Part shown: piece by piece, positions 54,617 to 63,050 of the stretch
How the letters are laid out: every line of letters begins with the position of its first letter
Numbering within the stretch: the stretch's first letter is position 1
From: Novosphingobium sediminis
GTDB lineage: Bacteria; Pseudomonadota; Alphaproteobacteria; Sphingomonadales; Sphingomonadaceae
NCBI RefSeq assembly: GCF_007991615.1
Contig: NZ_BJYR01000001.1
Span: 1 to 64,000 of the forward strand
Direction of reading: 5' to 3'
DNA length: 64,000 nt
Translations under genes and position numbers: made by a program
The notes under the pieces: model-generated
Databases searched by the model: none
The model's input: only the letters and a program-made list of their open reading frames with translations
What the model was told of the DNA's origin: nothing

Positions 54617-55315
54617 TTACGCCGCGTCGACCATGACGATTTCGCTGTCTTCCAGCGCCGTCACGGTCAGCACGTCGAGGTCGCGAATCGCTGCGCCATC
54701 GCGTGCATTCACTGTCACATCTTCGATCTTCACCGCCCCGGAAGCGGGCACGAGGTAGGCCTTGCGGTCCTTGCCGAGCGGGTACGTGGCCGTCTCGCCA
54801 GCACGCAAGGTGGCGCCAAGCACGCGGGCATCGGTGCGGATGGGCAGGGCATCGCCATCGCCTTCATAGCCCGAAGCCAAGGCCACGAACTGCCCGGCGC
54901 GCTCGCCCTTGGGGAAAGGACGCGCGCCCCAGCCCGGAGCCTCGCCGCTGCGTGTCGGCATGATCCAGATCTGGAAGATGCGGGTGGTCACGTCTTCCAT
55001 GTTGTATTCCGAATGGCGGATGCCGGTGCCGGCGCTCATCACCTGCACATCGCCCGCTTCGGTCCGGCCCTTGTTGCCCAGATTGTCCTGATGGGTGATG
55101 GCGCCTTCGCGGACGTAGGTGATGATTTCCATGTCGCGGTGCGGATGCGGCGGGAAACCTGTTTTCGGCGCGATGGTATCGTCGTTCCACACGCGCAGGT
55201 TGCCCCAGTGCATCCGCGCCGGATCGTGATACTCGGCAAACGAGAAGTGGTGCTTGGCATCGAGCCAGCCGTGGTTGGCACCGCCGAGGCTGGCAAAGGG
55301 ACGCAGTTCGATCAT
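54617..55315 (-). CDS. Pirin-family protein (bicupin)
   Basis: A 232-residue pirin. The single metal site of the N-terminal cupin is complete: H57, H59, H101 and E103 ('FPPHPHRDMEI' and 'GIRHSEYN'). Bacterial pirins such as E. coli YhhW oxidise quercetin in vitro, and others modulate metabolic enzymes or stress responses. It is divergent from a LysR gene with about 130 bases between starts and is that regulator's probable target. Confidence 0.92.
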   Translation of the reverse strand: MIELRPFASLGGANHGWLDAKHHFSFAEYHDPARMHWGNLRVWNDDTIAPKTGFPPHPHRDMEIITYVREGAITHQDNLGNKGRTEAGDVQVMSAGTGIRHSEYNMEDVTTRIFQIWIMPTRSGEAPGWGARPFPKGERAGQFVALASGYEGDGDALPIRTDARVLGATLRAGETATYPLGKDRKAYLVPASGAVKIEDVTVNARDGAAIRDLDVLTVTALEDSEIVMVDAA

Positions 55316-55443
55316 GGCCTGTACTCCTGTGCTGCACCCGCCGCCGGATGGGGCAGGGCGCTTTCGTTGGAGCCGATATAGAGCTTGCTCACTTTCCTGT
55401 TCAGAGGGATAAAGTGTTCCGATTTGTTCGATGGAGTTGAATA

Positions 55444-56373
55444 GTGGCGAACCCCGGCACCCCTACGCTCGATCAGTTGCGGATCTTCCTCACCATCGTT
55501 GATACCGGCAGCTTTGCGGGGGCTGCCCGCGCATTGGGCCGCGCCGTTTCGGTCATCGGCTACGGCGTCGCCAATCTGGAAGCGCAGCTCGGCGTCATTC
55601 TGTTCGACCGCGAGGGCACGCGCAAGCCGCAGTTGACGGTGGCCGGGCGCGCGCTGCTGGCCGAGGCGCGCGCGATCGCGCAGGGCGTCGATGGCCTGCG
55701 CGCCAAGGTCAAGGGACTGCTCGACGGGCTGGAGGCAGAGGTCGATCTCGCGGTCGATGTCATGGTCCCGCCCGAACGGCTCGCCGCCGTGCTACGCGGG
55801 TTTGCCTCCGCGTTCCCGACCGTGCAACTGCGGCTCCATGTCGAGGCGCTCGGCGCGGTCAGCGCGATGGTGCAGGCGCGCACGGCAACGATCGGCGTGT
55901 CCGGCCCGCTTGCCGCTGAAATGCCCGAGATCGAAGGCAAGGTGGCCGGGGCCACGCTGCTCGTCCCGGTCGCTGCACCCGATCACCCGCTTGGCCGGAT
56001 GACCGAGATACTGCCGGGCGCGGGGCGCGATTATATCCAGCTTGTCCTGTCCGACCGTTCCGGCACCACGGCAGGGCGCGATTTCGGCGTTGTCAGTCCC
56101 AAAACCTGGCGGCTCGCCGATCTCGGCGCCAAGCACGCCTTGCTGCGCGAGGGCATCGGGTGGGGCAACATGCCGCTGCCGATGATTGAAGGCGATCTTG
56201 CGGCAGGGACGCTCACCCGGCTTGCCATGCCCGATCACCCCGGCGGCGCCTATCGCTTCACCGCGATCTGGCGCCGCGATACACCGCCGGGCCCCGCCGC
56301 GCAGTGGCTGCTCGATCAGTTCGTCGCGCTGGGCGTGCCCGATGCCGAGGCCTGCAACACACCTGATGTGTGA
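55444..56373 (+). CDS. LysR-family regulator, divergent from pirin
   Basis: A 309-residue LysR protein with a GTG start preceded by GGAG at eight bases. The winged helix 'DTGSFAGAARALGRAVSVIGYGVANLEAQLG' spans about residues 20-50 and the effector domain begins near residue 95. Divergent arrangement with pirin is the usual layout for regulation of that gene and of itself. It ends 12 bases before the convergent acyl-CoA dehydrogenase stop. Confidence 0.88.
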   Translation: MANPGTPTLDQLRIFLTIVDTGSFAGAARALGRAVSVIGYGVANLEAQLGVILFDREGTRKPQLTVAGRALLAEARAIAQGVDGLRAKVKGLLDGLEAEVDLAVDVMVPPERLAAVLRGFASAFPTVQLRLHVEALGAVSAMVQARTATIGVSGPLAAEMPEIEGKVAGATLLVPVAAPDHPLGRMTEILPGAGRDYIQLVLSDRSGTTAGRDFGVVSPKTWRLADLGAKHALLREGIGWGNMPLPMIEGDLAAGTLTRLAMPDHPGGAYRFTAIWRRDTPPGPAAQWLLDQFVALGVPDAEACNTPDV

Positions 56374-56385
56374 AGGCTGTCAGTC

Positions 56386-57579
56386 TCAGCCGACGCCCGC
56401 TGCGAAATCCTTCAGCATCTGCTTGGCGATCACCAGTTGCATGATCTGCGTGGTGCCTTCGTAGATGCGGTAGATTCGCGCATCGCGGAAGAAGCGCTCG
56501 GCTTCGTACTCGGCGAGGTAGCCCGCGCCGCCGTGGATCTGCACGCAGCGATCCGCCACGCGCCCGCACATTTCCGAAGCGAACATCTTAAAGGCGGCGG
56601 CTTCCATCAGGATTTTCTGGCCTGAGTCCGCCTTGGCAATGGCATCGCGCATCATGCACTGCGCGGCGTAGATCTCGGCCTGGCTGTCCGCCAGCATCGC
56701 CTGGATCAGCTGGAATTGCGCGATCGGTTCGCCGAACGCCTTGCGCTCGTTCGCATAGCGGATCGCGGTATCGAGGAAGCGCCGCGCTTGTGCCGTTGCC
56801 GCTGCGCCCACCGAGAGCCGCCCGTTGTCGAGGCTCTGCATCGCGGTGGCAAAGCCCCTGCCTTCCTCGCTGCCGAGGAGTGCCTCACCCGGGACATAGA
56901 CATCCTCGAGAATGATGTCCCCGATATGACTGCCCTGCTGGCCCATCTTCTTGTCGGACTTGCCGCGCGTCACGCCCGGCGTATCAAGCGGCACGAGGAA
57001 GGCCGAGACATGGGCGTTGCGAGGCAGGTTTTCCTTGGAAGTGCGCGCCATGATGAGGCCCACCTTCGCGTAGGGCGCATTGGTGATGTAGCGCTTGGTG
57101 CCATTGAGCACATAGCCGTTGCCCGAACGAACGGCCATTGTCGCAAGGCCCGCCGAGTCCGAACCGGAACCCGGCTCCGTTAGTCCGAACGCGGCGATCT
57201 CACCTGCGGCCAGGCGGGGCAGCCATTCGGCCTTCTGCTCGGCCGTACCGGCATTCTTGATCGCCGAGCAGACCATGCCGATGTTGATCGAGATGATCGA
57301 GCGGAACGCCGGCATTGCATAGCTGATGGCGTGGATGGTTTCGATATACTGGCTGATGTTCATGCCTGCGCCGCCGTATTCCTCGGGCATGGTGAGGCCG
57401 AACAGCCCCATCTCGCGCATTTCGGCGAGCAGGTCTTCGGGGATCGCATCGCCGGCAATCACTTGCGCCTCGGCGGGAATCAGCCGTTCCCGCACATAGC
57501 GCTGCAGTTGCTCGAGGAATTGGGCGAAAACCTCTGGGTCCATGCCGGGATTGACGGTGGCGCTGGGCGCAGTGCTCAT
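56386..57579 (-). CDS. Acyl-CoA dehydrogenase
   Basis: A 397-residue FAD flavoprotein of ordinary family length that introduces the alpha-beta double bond into an acyl-CoA. 'FGLTEPGSGSDSAGLATMAVRSG' is the FAD/substrate signature, and 'IHGGAGYLAEYEAERFFRDAR' plus 'YRIYEGTTQIMQ' form the C-terminal signature. The catalytic base is probably the Glu in 'YEGTTQ'. Single gene; no electron-transfer flavoprotein nearby. Chain-length or branched-chain preference is not decided. Confidence 0.93.
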   Translation of the reverse strand: MSTAPSATVNPGMDPEVFAQFLEQLQRYVRERLIPAEAQVIAGDAIPEDLLAEMREMGLFGLTMPEEYGGAGMNISQYIETIHAISYAMPAFRSIISINIGMVCSAIKNAGTAEQKAEWLPRLAAGEIAAFGLTEPGSGSDSAGLATMAVRSGNGYVLNGTKRYITNAPYAKVGLIMARTSKENLPRNAHVSAFLVPLDTPGVTRGKSDKKMGQQGSHIGDIILEDVYVPGEALLGSEEGRGFATAMQSLDNGRLSVGAAATAQARRFLDTAIRYANERKAFGEPIAQFQLIQAMLADSQAEIYAAQCMMRDAIAKADSGQKILMEAAAFKMFASEMCGRVADRCVQIHGGAGYLAEYEAERFFRDARIYRIYEGTTQIMQLVIAKQMLKDFAAGVG

Positions 57580-57727
57580 CAGGTCGTCCTCATCGTTTTG
57601 CTTTTCTTTCCAACGCTAGCCAAGAATTCGGCTCGGGGGAATGACCCTTTGCGCACCCTCATCAGGGTGAATGCGTAGCTGTGCGGTGAGCCGGTTTCAG
57701 CCACACCGGTGGCATGCACCCTCCATC

Positions 57728-58996
57728 ATGCTGAAACGCGTAGAAACCTCCGAGCTCCGGCTCGGCATGTTCATCAACAAGCTGGAGGGGAGCTGGTTCA
57801 AGCATCCCTTCTGGAAGAGCAAGTTCGTGCTCGAAGAGATGTGGATGCTCGAGGCGCTGCTGGGCAGTGCGGTTGAAGCGGTCATCATCGATACCGAACG
57901 CGGGCTCAATAACGTGCCCGAGCGCGAAATGGTCGCAGCCGGTGCCGCGCCACCTTCGCGCGGAATGCCCCTGGTGCCGCCGCGCCCCGCAGCCAACAAA
58001 TTTGCCGCCGCCCGCGTCGCTACCGCCAAGGAGTTTGGCACCGCGCGCAAGATCGCGGAGCGCCATTCCAAGCTCGTCAGCCGGGTCTTCATCGAAGCTC
58101 GCCTCGGTCGCGGCATCAGTGCGCGCACAGTCGATCCGCTGATCGACGATATCTACGCTTCGGTGCAGCGCAATCTCTACGCTTTCAACGGCCTCCTGCG
58201 TTGCCGCGAGGACAGCGAGGAAACCTATCGCCATGCGCTCGCCGCCAGCGCGCTGATGATCGCTCTCGCGCGTCAGATGAACCTTTCCGCTGCCGAAACG
58301 CGCGAGGCGGGCATGGCGGGTCTGCTCATGGATATCGGCGCCAATCAGGAAACCGGCGGACCGCCGCATCCTGAGGATGCGTGGTCTGGCGCCGCCGACG
58401 ATCCCGAAGGCGATCTGCATTGCCAGCATGTCCTTGCCGGCCATGCCCTGCTGAAGGCTGCGGGCGATATTCCGGACGCGGTGCTGAAGGTGTGTATGCG
58501 CCATCACGAACGGCTCGACGGCTGCGGCTATCCGAACCGTCTTTCGGGCAGCGAGATCGACCAAATCTCCCGCATGGCCGCGATCTGCGATACCTATGAT
58601 CTGCTCGTCGCGGGCAAGGATCATCGCCCCGGCCTCGATCCTGCCGAGGCGATCCGCCACATGGGCGAACATTGCGACGGGCTCGATCCCGCGATCATGG
58701 TCGATTTCATCGAAATGATCGGCATCTTCCCGATCGGCGCCTTCGTTGAACTGCGCTCGGGCCGTCTCGCCATGGTCGTCGATGAAGACCCCACCGAACG
58801 CGCGCTGCCAACCGTCCTCACCTTCTGGTCGAAGCCGCTGGGCAAGAAGATCAGGAGCGAGGCAATCACGCTCTCGCAGTGCTACGGCGCGGACGAGATC
58901 ATCGGCATTGCCCAGCTTGGCGGGCTTGATCTGCCACCGCTCGGCGCGCTGCGACAATCGCTGCTGAGTGCCTACACCCGCGCTGCGGCGGACTGA
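57728..58996 (+). CDS. HD-GYP-domain protein with altered HD motif
   Basis: A 422-residue protein starting at ATG 57728. An N-terminal DUF3391-like region (1-85) precedes an HD-GYP domain (about 160-310) that would hydrolyse cyclic di-GMP. H169, H234, H259-H260-E261, D264 and 'GCGYP' are present. The HD pair of the usual LLHDIGK reads M201-D202 in 'GLLMDIGANQ', so one metal-binding His is lost. A reduced-activity or binding-only role is possible. About 100 C-terminal residues follow the domain. The 3' end overlaps the opposite gene by 25 bases. Confidence 0.87.
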   Translation: MLKRVETSELRLGMFINKLEGSWFKHPFWKSKFVLEEMWMLEALLGSAVEAVIIDTERGLNNVPEREMVAAGAAPPSRGMPLVPPRPAANKFAAARVATAKEFGTARKIAERHSKLVSRVFIEARLGRGISARTVDPLIDDIYASVQRNLYAFNGLLRCREDSEETYRHALAASALMIALARQMNLSAAETREAGMAGLLMDIGANQETGGPPHPEDAWSGAADDPEGDLHCQHVLAGHALLKAAGDIPDAVLKVCMRHHERLDGCGYPNRLSGSEIDQISRMAAICDTYDLLVAGKDHRPGLDPAEAIRHMGEHCDGLDPAIMVDFIEMIGIFPIGAFVELRSGRLAMVVDEDPTERALPTVLTFWSKPLGKKIRSEAITLSQCYGADEIIGIAQLGGLDLPPLGALRQSLLSAYTRAAAD

Positions 58997-60612
58997 CCCA
59001 GCAGATCTTGCGCAAGCGCTTCGGCGACGCGGATGCCGTCCACAGCGGCCGAGAGAATGCCGCCCGCATAGCCCGCGCCTTCGCCCGCCGGGTAAAGACC
59101 ATGGGTGTTGAGGCTCTGTAAATCGCCGCCGCGTGTGATCCGTACCGGGGACGAGGTGCGCGTTTCGACGCCCGTCAGCACTACGTCCGGGTGGTCATAG
59201 CCAGGCATCTGGCGGCCGAACACCGGCAGCGCTTCGCGCATCGCAGCGACGGCAAAGTCCGGCAGGCACTGCGCCAGATCGGTCGGCGTTACACCGGGCT
59301 GATAGGATGGCGTGATCGAACCGAAGCTCGTCGAAGGCCTCCCGCCGAGGAAGTCCTCCAGCCGCTGCCCCGGCGCGCGGTAGTTGCTACCGCCTGCAAC
59401 GTAGGCCAGTTCCTCCCACTTGCGCTGGAAGGCGACGCCCGCGAGCGGCCCGCCGGGATAATCGCGCTCCGGGGTGATATCGACGACGAGGCCGGAATTG
59501 GCGTTGAACTCGGCACGCGAATACTGGCTCATGCCATTGGTCACGACACGCCCCGGCTCGGAAGCCGCCGCCACCACGCGGCCGCCCGGACACATGCAGA
59601 AGCTGTATACCGAACGTCCAAGGCTCGTCTGGTGCGCCAGCGAATAGGCGGCGGGGCCGAGGATCGGATGCCCCGCGCCGGGGCCATAGCGCGCCACATC
59701 GACCAGCCGTTGCGGATGCTCGATCCGCACGCCGACGGCAAAAGGCTTGGCCTCGATATGCACACCCGCTGCGTGGAGCACGGCAAAGGTATCGCGCGCG
59801 GAATGGCCCACCGCCATGATGACGCGCTTGGCCGGAAGCACTTCGCCGTTGGATAGCAAGAGGCCCTCGAGCTGCCGCTCGCCCTTGTCGTCCTTGCCGA
59901 TGACGAAATCCTCGACCCGCGTCTCGAACCGGTATTCGCCGCCCAGCGCCTCAATCGTCTCGCGGATCGACATGACCATCGTCACCAGCCGGAATGTGCC
60001 GACATGCGGGTGCGCTTCGGTGAGGATTTCTGGCGGCGCGCCGGCCTTCACGAATTCGGTCAGCACCTTGCGGCCGAGGTGGCGAGGATCCTTGATCCGG
60101 CTGTAGAGCTTGCCATCCGAAAACGTGCCGGCGCCGCCTTCACCAAACTGCACGTTCGATTCCGGGGTCAACTCGCTCCGGCGCCACAGACCCCAGGTAT
60201 CCTTCGTCCGTGCCCGCACGGCCTTGCCGCGTTCGACGATGATGGGCTTCAGCCCCATCTGCGCGAGGATCAGCGCGGCCAGCAGCCCACACGGCCCGGC
60301 ACCGATCACCACCGGGCGCGGGCCTTGCCAGCCCTCTGGCGCCATGACCGGGAAGCGGTAGCTGGTATCGGGGGAGGGACGCACATGCACGTCGCCCACA
60401 TGGCGCGCCAGCACGGCGGCTTCATCGGCCACGCTGGCATCGATCGCATAGACCAGCTTGATCGCAGACTTGCGCCGCGCATCGTTGCCGCGCTTTGCCA
60501 CGCTGTAGCGGAGCAGCGCGGCAGGCTCGATCTCCAGCCGCTCGGCAATCGCGGCTTCGAGTTCGGCACTCGTGTGATCGAGGGGAAGCTTGAGTTCGGT
60601 TAGGCGAAGCAT
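58972..60612 (-). CDS. Uncharacterised FAD-dependent dehydrogenase (COG2509 type)
   Basis: A 546-residue flavoprotein. An N-terminal domain of about 100 residues ('MLRLTELKLPLDHT' onward) precedes the FAD motif 'VVIGAGPCGLLAALILAQMG'. 'GGAGTFSDGKLYSRI', 'VIMAVGHSARDTF' and the C-terminal 'GLYPAGEGAGYAGGILSAAVDGIRVAE' are hallmarks of a widely conserved but functionally undefined family. It converges on the HD-GYP gene with overlapping 3' ends. Confidence 0.9.
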   Translation of the reverse strand: MLRLTELKLPLDHTSAELEAAIAERLEIEPAALLRYSVAKRGNDARRKSAIKLVYAIDASVADEAAVLARHVGDVHVRPSPDTSYRFPVMAPEGWQGPRPVVIGAGPCGLLAALILAQMGLKPIIVERGKAVRARTKDTWGLWRRSELTPESNVQFGEGGAGTFSDGKLYSRIKDPRHLGRKVLTEFVKAGAPPEILTEAHPHVGTFRLVTMVMSIRETIEALGGEYRFETRVEDFVIGKDDKGERQLEGLLLSNGEVLPAKRVIMAVGHSARDTFAVLHAAGVHIEAKPFAVGVRIEHPQRLVDVARYGPGAGHPILGPAAYSLAHQTSLGRSVYSFCMCPGGRVVAAASEPGRVVTNGMSQYSRAEFNANSGLVVDITPERDYPGGPLAGVAFQRKWEELAYVAGGSNYRAPGQRLEDFLGGRPSTSFGSITPSYQPGVTPTDLAQCLPDFAVAAMREALPVFGRQMPGYDHPDVVLTGVETRTSSPVRITRGGDLQSLNTHGLYPAGEGAGYAGGILSAAVDGIRVAEALAQDLLGQSAAARV

Positions 60613-60650
60613 TCCCGTCCCCTACCCACTAGCGGGGCAAGGGGGAAGCT

Positions 60651-60965
60651 TCAGTGCATGTGGCCGGCCACAATCGCATCAAACACCGCCTCATGCAGCG
60701 GCTCGATGAACGCGCAGCCGGCTTCGAAGCGGTCTACCCACACCACCTTTGCCTGACGCGGCGGCAGGCCGGGCAGGGTGATCCAGACGCATTCGCCCAC
60801 CCGCAGCCGCTCCATACCGGCGAGGCGCAGGCCATGGCACGAAAGATCGAGGATCTGGGCTGCCAGCCGCACGATCGTGCGCCGATATTGCACGCGCACC
60901 ATCAGCGGGCGGCGCTCGGACTGGCGCTCCTGCTGGGGACGTTGCTCGGGCAATTCGGCGGACAT
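60651..60965 (-). CDS. PilZ-domain protein
   Basis: A 104-residue single PilZ domain. ATG 60965 with GGAG six bases upstream is preferred; the frame extends further but lacks family character. The RxxxR-type motif lies in 'SERRPLMVRVQYRR' and D-x-S-x2-G in 'LDLSCHGLRL', so cyclic di-GMP binding is expected. It is divergent from the maleylacetoacetate isomerase gene by about 120 bases and sits 38 bases beyond the flavoprotein start. Confidence 0.83.
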   Translation of the reverse strand: MSAELPEQRPQQERQSERRPLMVRVQYRRTIVRLAAQILDLSCHGLRLAGMERLRVGECVWITLPGLPPRQAKVVWVDRFEAGCAFIEPLHEAVFDAIVAGHMH

Positions 60966-61088
60966 GGGAACTCCGGCTGGCCTGTCAGGCATGAACAGAC
61001 TTGGCGGATATACATCCGTAATGACTACTATTCCTTTAACTCGATAGAAATGATGACAGACGGCGGATTTCCGCGCTATTCGCCGCGC

Positions 61089-61727
61089 ATGGACCTTGTT
61101 CTCCACACCTACTGGCGCTCATCTGCGGCATGGCGGGTGCGCACGGCGCTGGCGCTCAAGGGCCTGCAATGGGAGGCCGCACCCCACAATCTGCGCACGA
61201 ACGAGCAGACCGCGCCCGATTATGTTGCGCGCAATCCGCAGGGGCTGGTGCCCGCGCTAGAGGTCGATGGCGCGGTGCTGACGCAGAGCCTTGCGATTAT
61301 CGAATACCTTGAGGAGCGCTTTCCCGAACCGCCGCTGCTCCCGGCCGATCCGCTCGAACGCGCCCGCGTCCGTGCGTTCGCGCTGGCCGTCGCCTGCGAC
61401 ATCCACCCGGTGCAGAACTTGCGCGTGCTGCGCATGCTCCGCGCGCGCGGGCTGGATCAGGCGGCGGTCGATGGCTGGGCGCGTGAGGTAATCGAGGGCG
61501 GGCTTGAGGCCTGTTCGCGCCTGATCGCGGACCGCAGCGGGCCTTACTGCTTCGGCGAGTCGATCACGCTCGCCGATATTACCCTGATCCCGCAGCTGGC
61601 CAATGCCCGCCGCTTCGGCGCACGGATCGACTACCCAAGGCTCGAAGCGATTGAAGTCGCCGCCCTCGCGCACCCGGCCTTCGCCGCATCGCGCCCGGAT
61701 GCTCAGGCAGACGCCGATCCAGCCTGA
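61089..61727 (+). CDS. maiA: Maleylacetoacetate isomerase (zeta-class GST)
   Basis: A 212-residue zeta-class glutathione transferase that isomerises maleylacetoacetate to fumarylacetoacetate in tyrosine/homogentisate breakdown. The glutathione site is the zeta signature 'SSAAWRVR' at residues 11-18, and the thioredoxin-like half is closed by 'QSLAIIEYLEERFP'. The ATG at 61089 gives the family's normal length; upstream frame is noncoding. No homogentisate dioxygenase or fumarylacetoacetase is in the window. Confidence 0.9.
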   Translation: MDLVLHTYWRSSAAWRVRTALALKGLQWEAAPHNLRTNEQTAPDYVARNPQGLVPALEVDGAVLTQSLAIIEYLEERFPEPPLLPADPLERARVRAFALAVACDIHPVQNLRVLRMLRARGLDQAAVDGWAREVIEGGLEACSRLIADRSGPYCFGESITLADITLIPQLANARRFGARIDYPRLEAIEVAALAHPAFAASRPDAQADADPA

Positions 61728-61762
61728 TTGACATTCTCGGGCGCAGCGCGAAGGTTGCCCCG

Positions 61763-63001
61763 ATGCACACCCGATCAATCCTGCTCGCCGCCTCTGCAGC
61801 CCTCGCTTTACTTGCAGCCGGTCCCGCCAACGCAGCGCCGAAGAAAGCTCCTGCCGATCCCGCGACCGCGCTGCAACAGCGCTTGCTTACGCTCGATACG
61901 CACCTCGATACGCCCGCCTCGCTTGCGCTGCCCGGCTGGTCGATCATGGACGCGCACACGGTGGCGCAGGATTACACACAGGTCGATCTGCCGCGCATGA
62001 AGCGGGGCGGGCTCGATGGCGGCTTCTGGGCGATCTACACGCCGCAAGGCCCGCTCACGCCAGATGCCACCCGCAAGGCGCGCGATTTCGCGTTCCTGCG
62101 CGCGGCTGCGATCCGCGAAATGGTCGCCGCCCACCCCGAAAGCTTCGCGCTTGCCAGCAAGGCGGCCGATGCTGCCGCGATCAAGGCCAGCGGCAAGCGC
62201 GTGGTCTACCTCTCGATCGAGAATGCCTGGCCGCTCGGCGATGATCCCACGCTCCTGCGCAGCTTCTACGCGATGGGCGTGCGCATTTCCGGCTTCGCGC
62301 ATTTCCGCACCAACCAGTTTGCCGATAGCTCTACCGACAAGGCCAAATGGGATGGCCTCAGCCCGCTCGGCGTGCAGCTTCTGGCAGAAATGAACCGCCT
62401 TGGGGTCGTCCCCGATCTCTCGCACAGCTCGGACCGCGCGCTTGATGACGCGCTGCGCCTCTCGAAGGCACCGCTTGTGCTCACCCATTCCGGCTGCAAG
62501 GCGGTGTTCGACCATCCGCGCAACATCGACGATGCGCACCTGAAGGCGCTCGCGGAAGCAGGCGGGGTCATCCAGATCAACTCGGTCTATGTGAAGGGCC
62601 TGAAGCAACGCACCGAGCGCGACGCAGCGATGAAGGCGCTTGAGGAAAAGTACCCGGAAGACAGGACGCTAACCGCCGACGAGCGTGACGCCATGCTCGC
62701 CGAGCGCCATGCCATCGATACTAAGTACCCCGAAGTGCGTGCGACGTTCGATGACGTGATGGCAAACCTGCTGCATGCGTTGAAGGTGGCGGGTGTCGAT
62801 CATGTCGGCATCGGGCTCGATTGGGACGGCGGCGGCGGCGTTACCGGGCTTGAGGACATCGCCGACCTGCCCAGGATCACCAAGGCGCTGCTCGCGGCAG
62901 GCTACACCGAAGCGGATGTCGCCAAGATCTGGTCGGGCAACGTCTTGCGGGTTCTGGCTGCGGCCGAAGCGGAAGCGGCCAAGGAGCAGGCAGGGAGCTG
63001 A
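61763..63001 (+). CDS. Exported M19 (renal-type) membrane dipeptidase
   Basis: A 412-residue zinc dipeptidase with a signal peptide (residues 1-24, ending ANA-A), so periplasmic or outer-membrane associated. Metal-site motifs are 'LDTHLDTP' (H-x-D), Glu in 'YLSIENAW', His in 'DLSHSS' and His in 'THSGCKAV'. M19 enzymes hydrolyse dipeptides, including D-residue ones and some beta-lactams. It lies 35 bases downstream of maiA and may be co-transcribed, though a functional link is not apparent. Confidence 0.92.
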   Translation: MHTRSILLAASAALALLAAGPANAAPKKAPADPATALQQRLLTLDTHLDTPASLALPGWSIMDAHTVAQDYTQVDLPRMKRGGLDGGFWAIYTPQGPLTPDATRKARDFAFLRAAAIREMVAAHPESFALASKAADAAAIKASGKRVVYLSIENAWPLGDDPTLLRSFYAMGVRISGFAHFRTNQFADSSTDKAKWDGLSPLGVQLLAEMNRLGVVPDLSHSSDRALDDALRLSKAPLVLTHSGCKAVFDHPRNIDDAHLKALAEAGGVIQINSVYVKGLKQRTERDAAMKALEEKYPEDRTLTADERDAMLAERHAIDTKYPEVRATFDDVMANLLHALKVAGVDHVGIGLDWDGGGGVTGLEDIADLPRITKALLAAGYTEADVAKIWSGNVLRVLAAAEAEAAKEQAGS

Positions 63002-63050
63002 ACAGAAGCGCTTCGCTACGCCGAAGCGTGGGGTGGCGGTGGCGAGCGCG

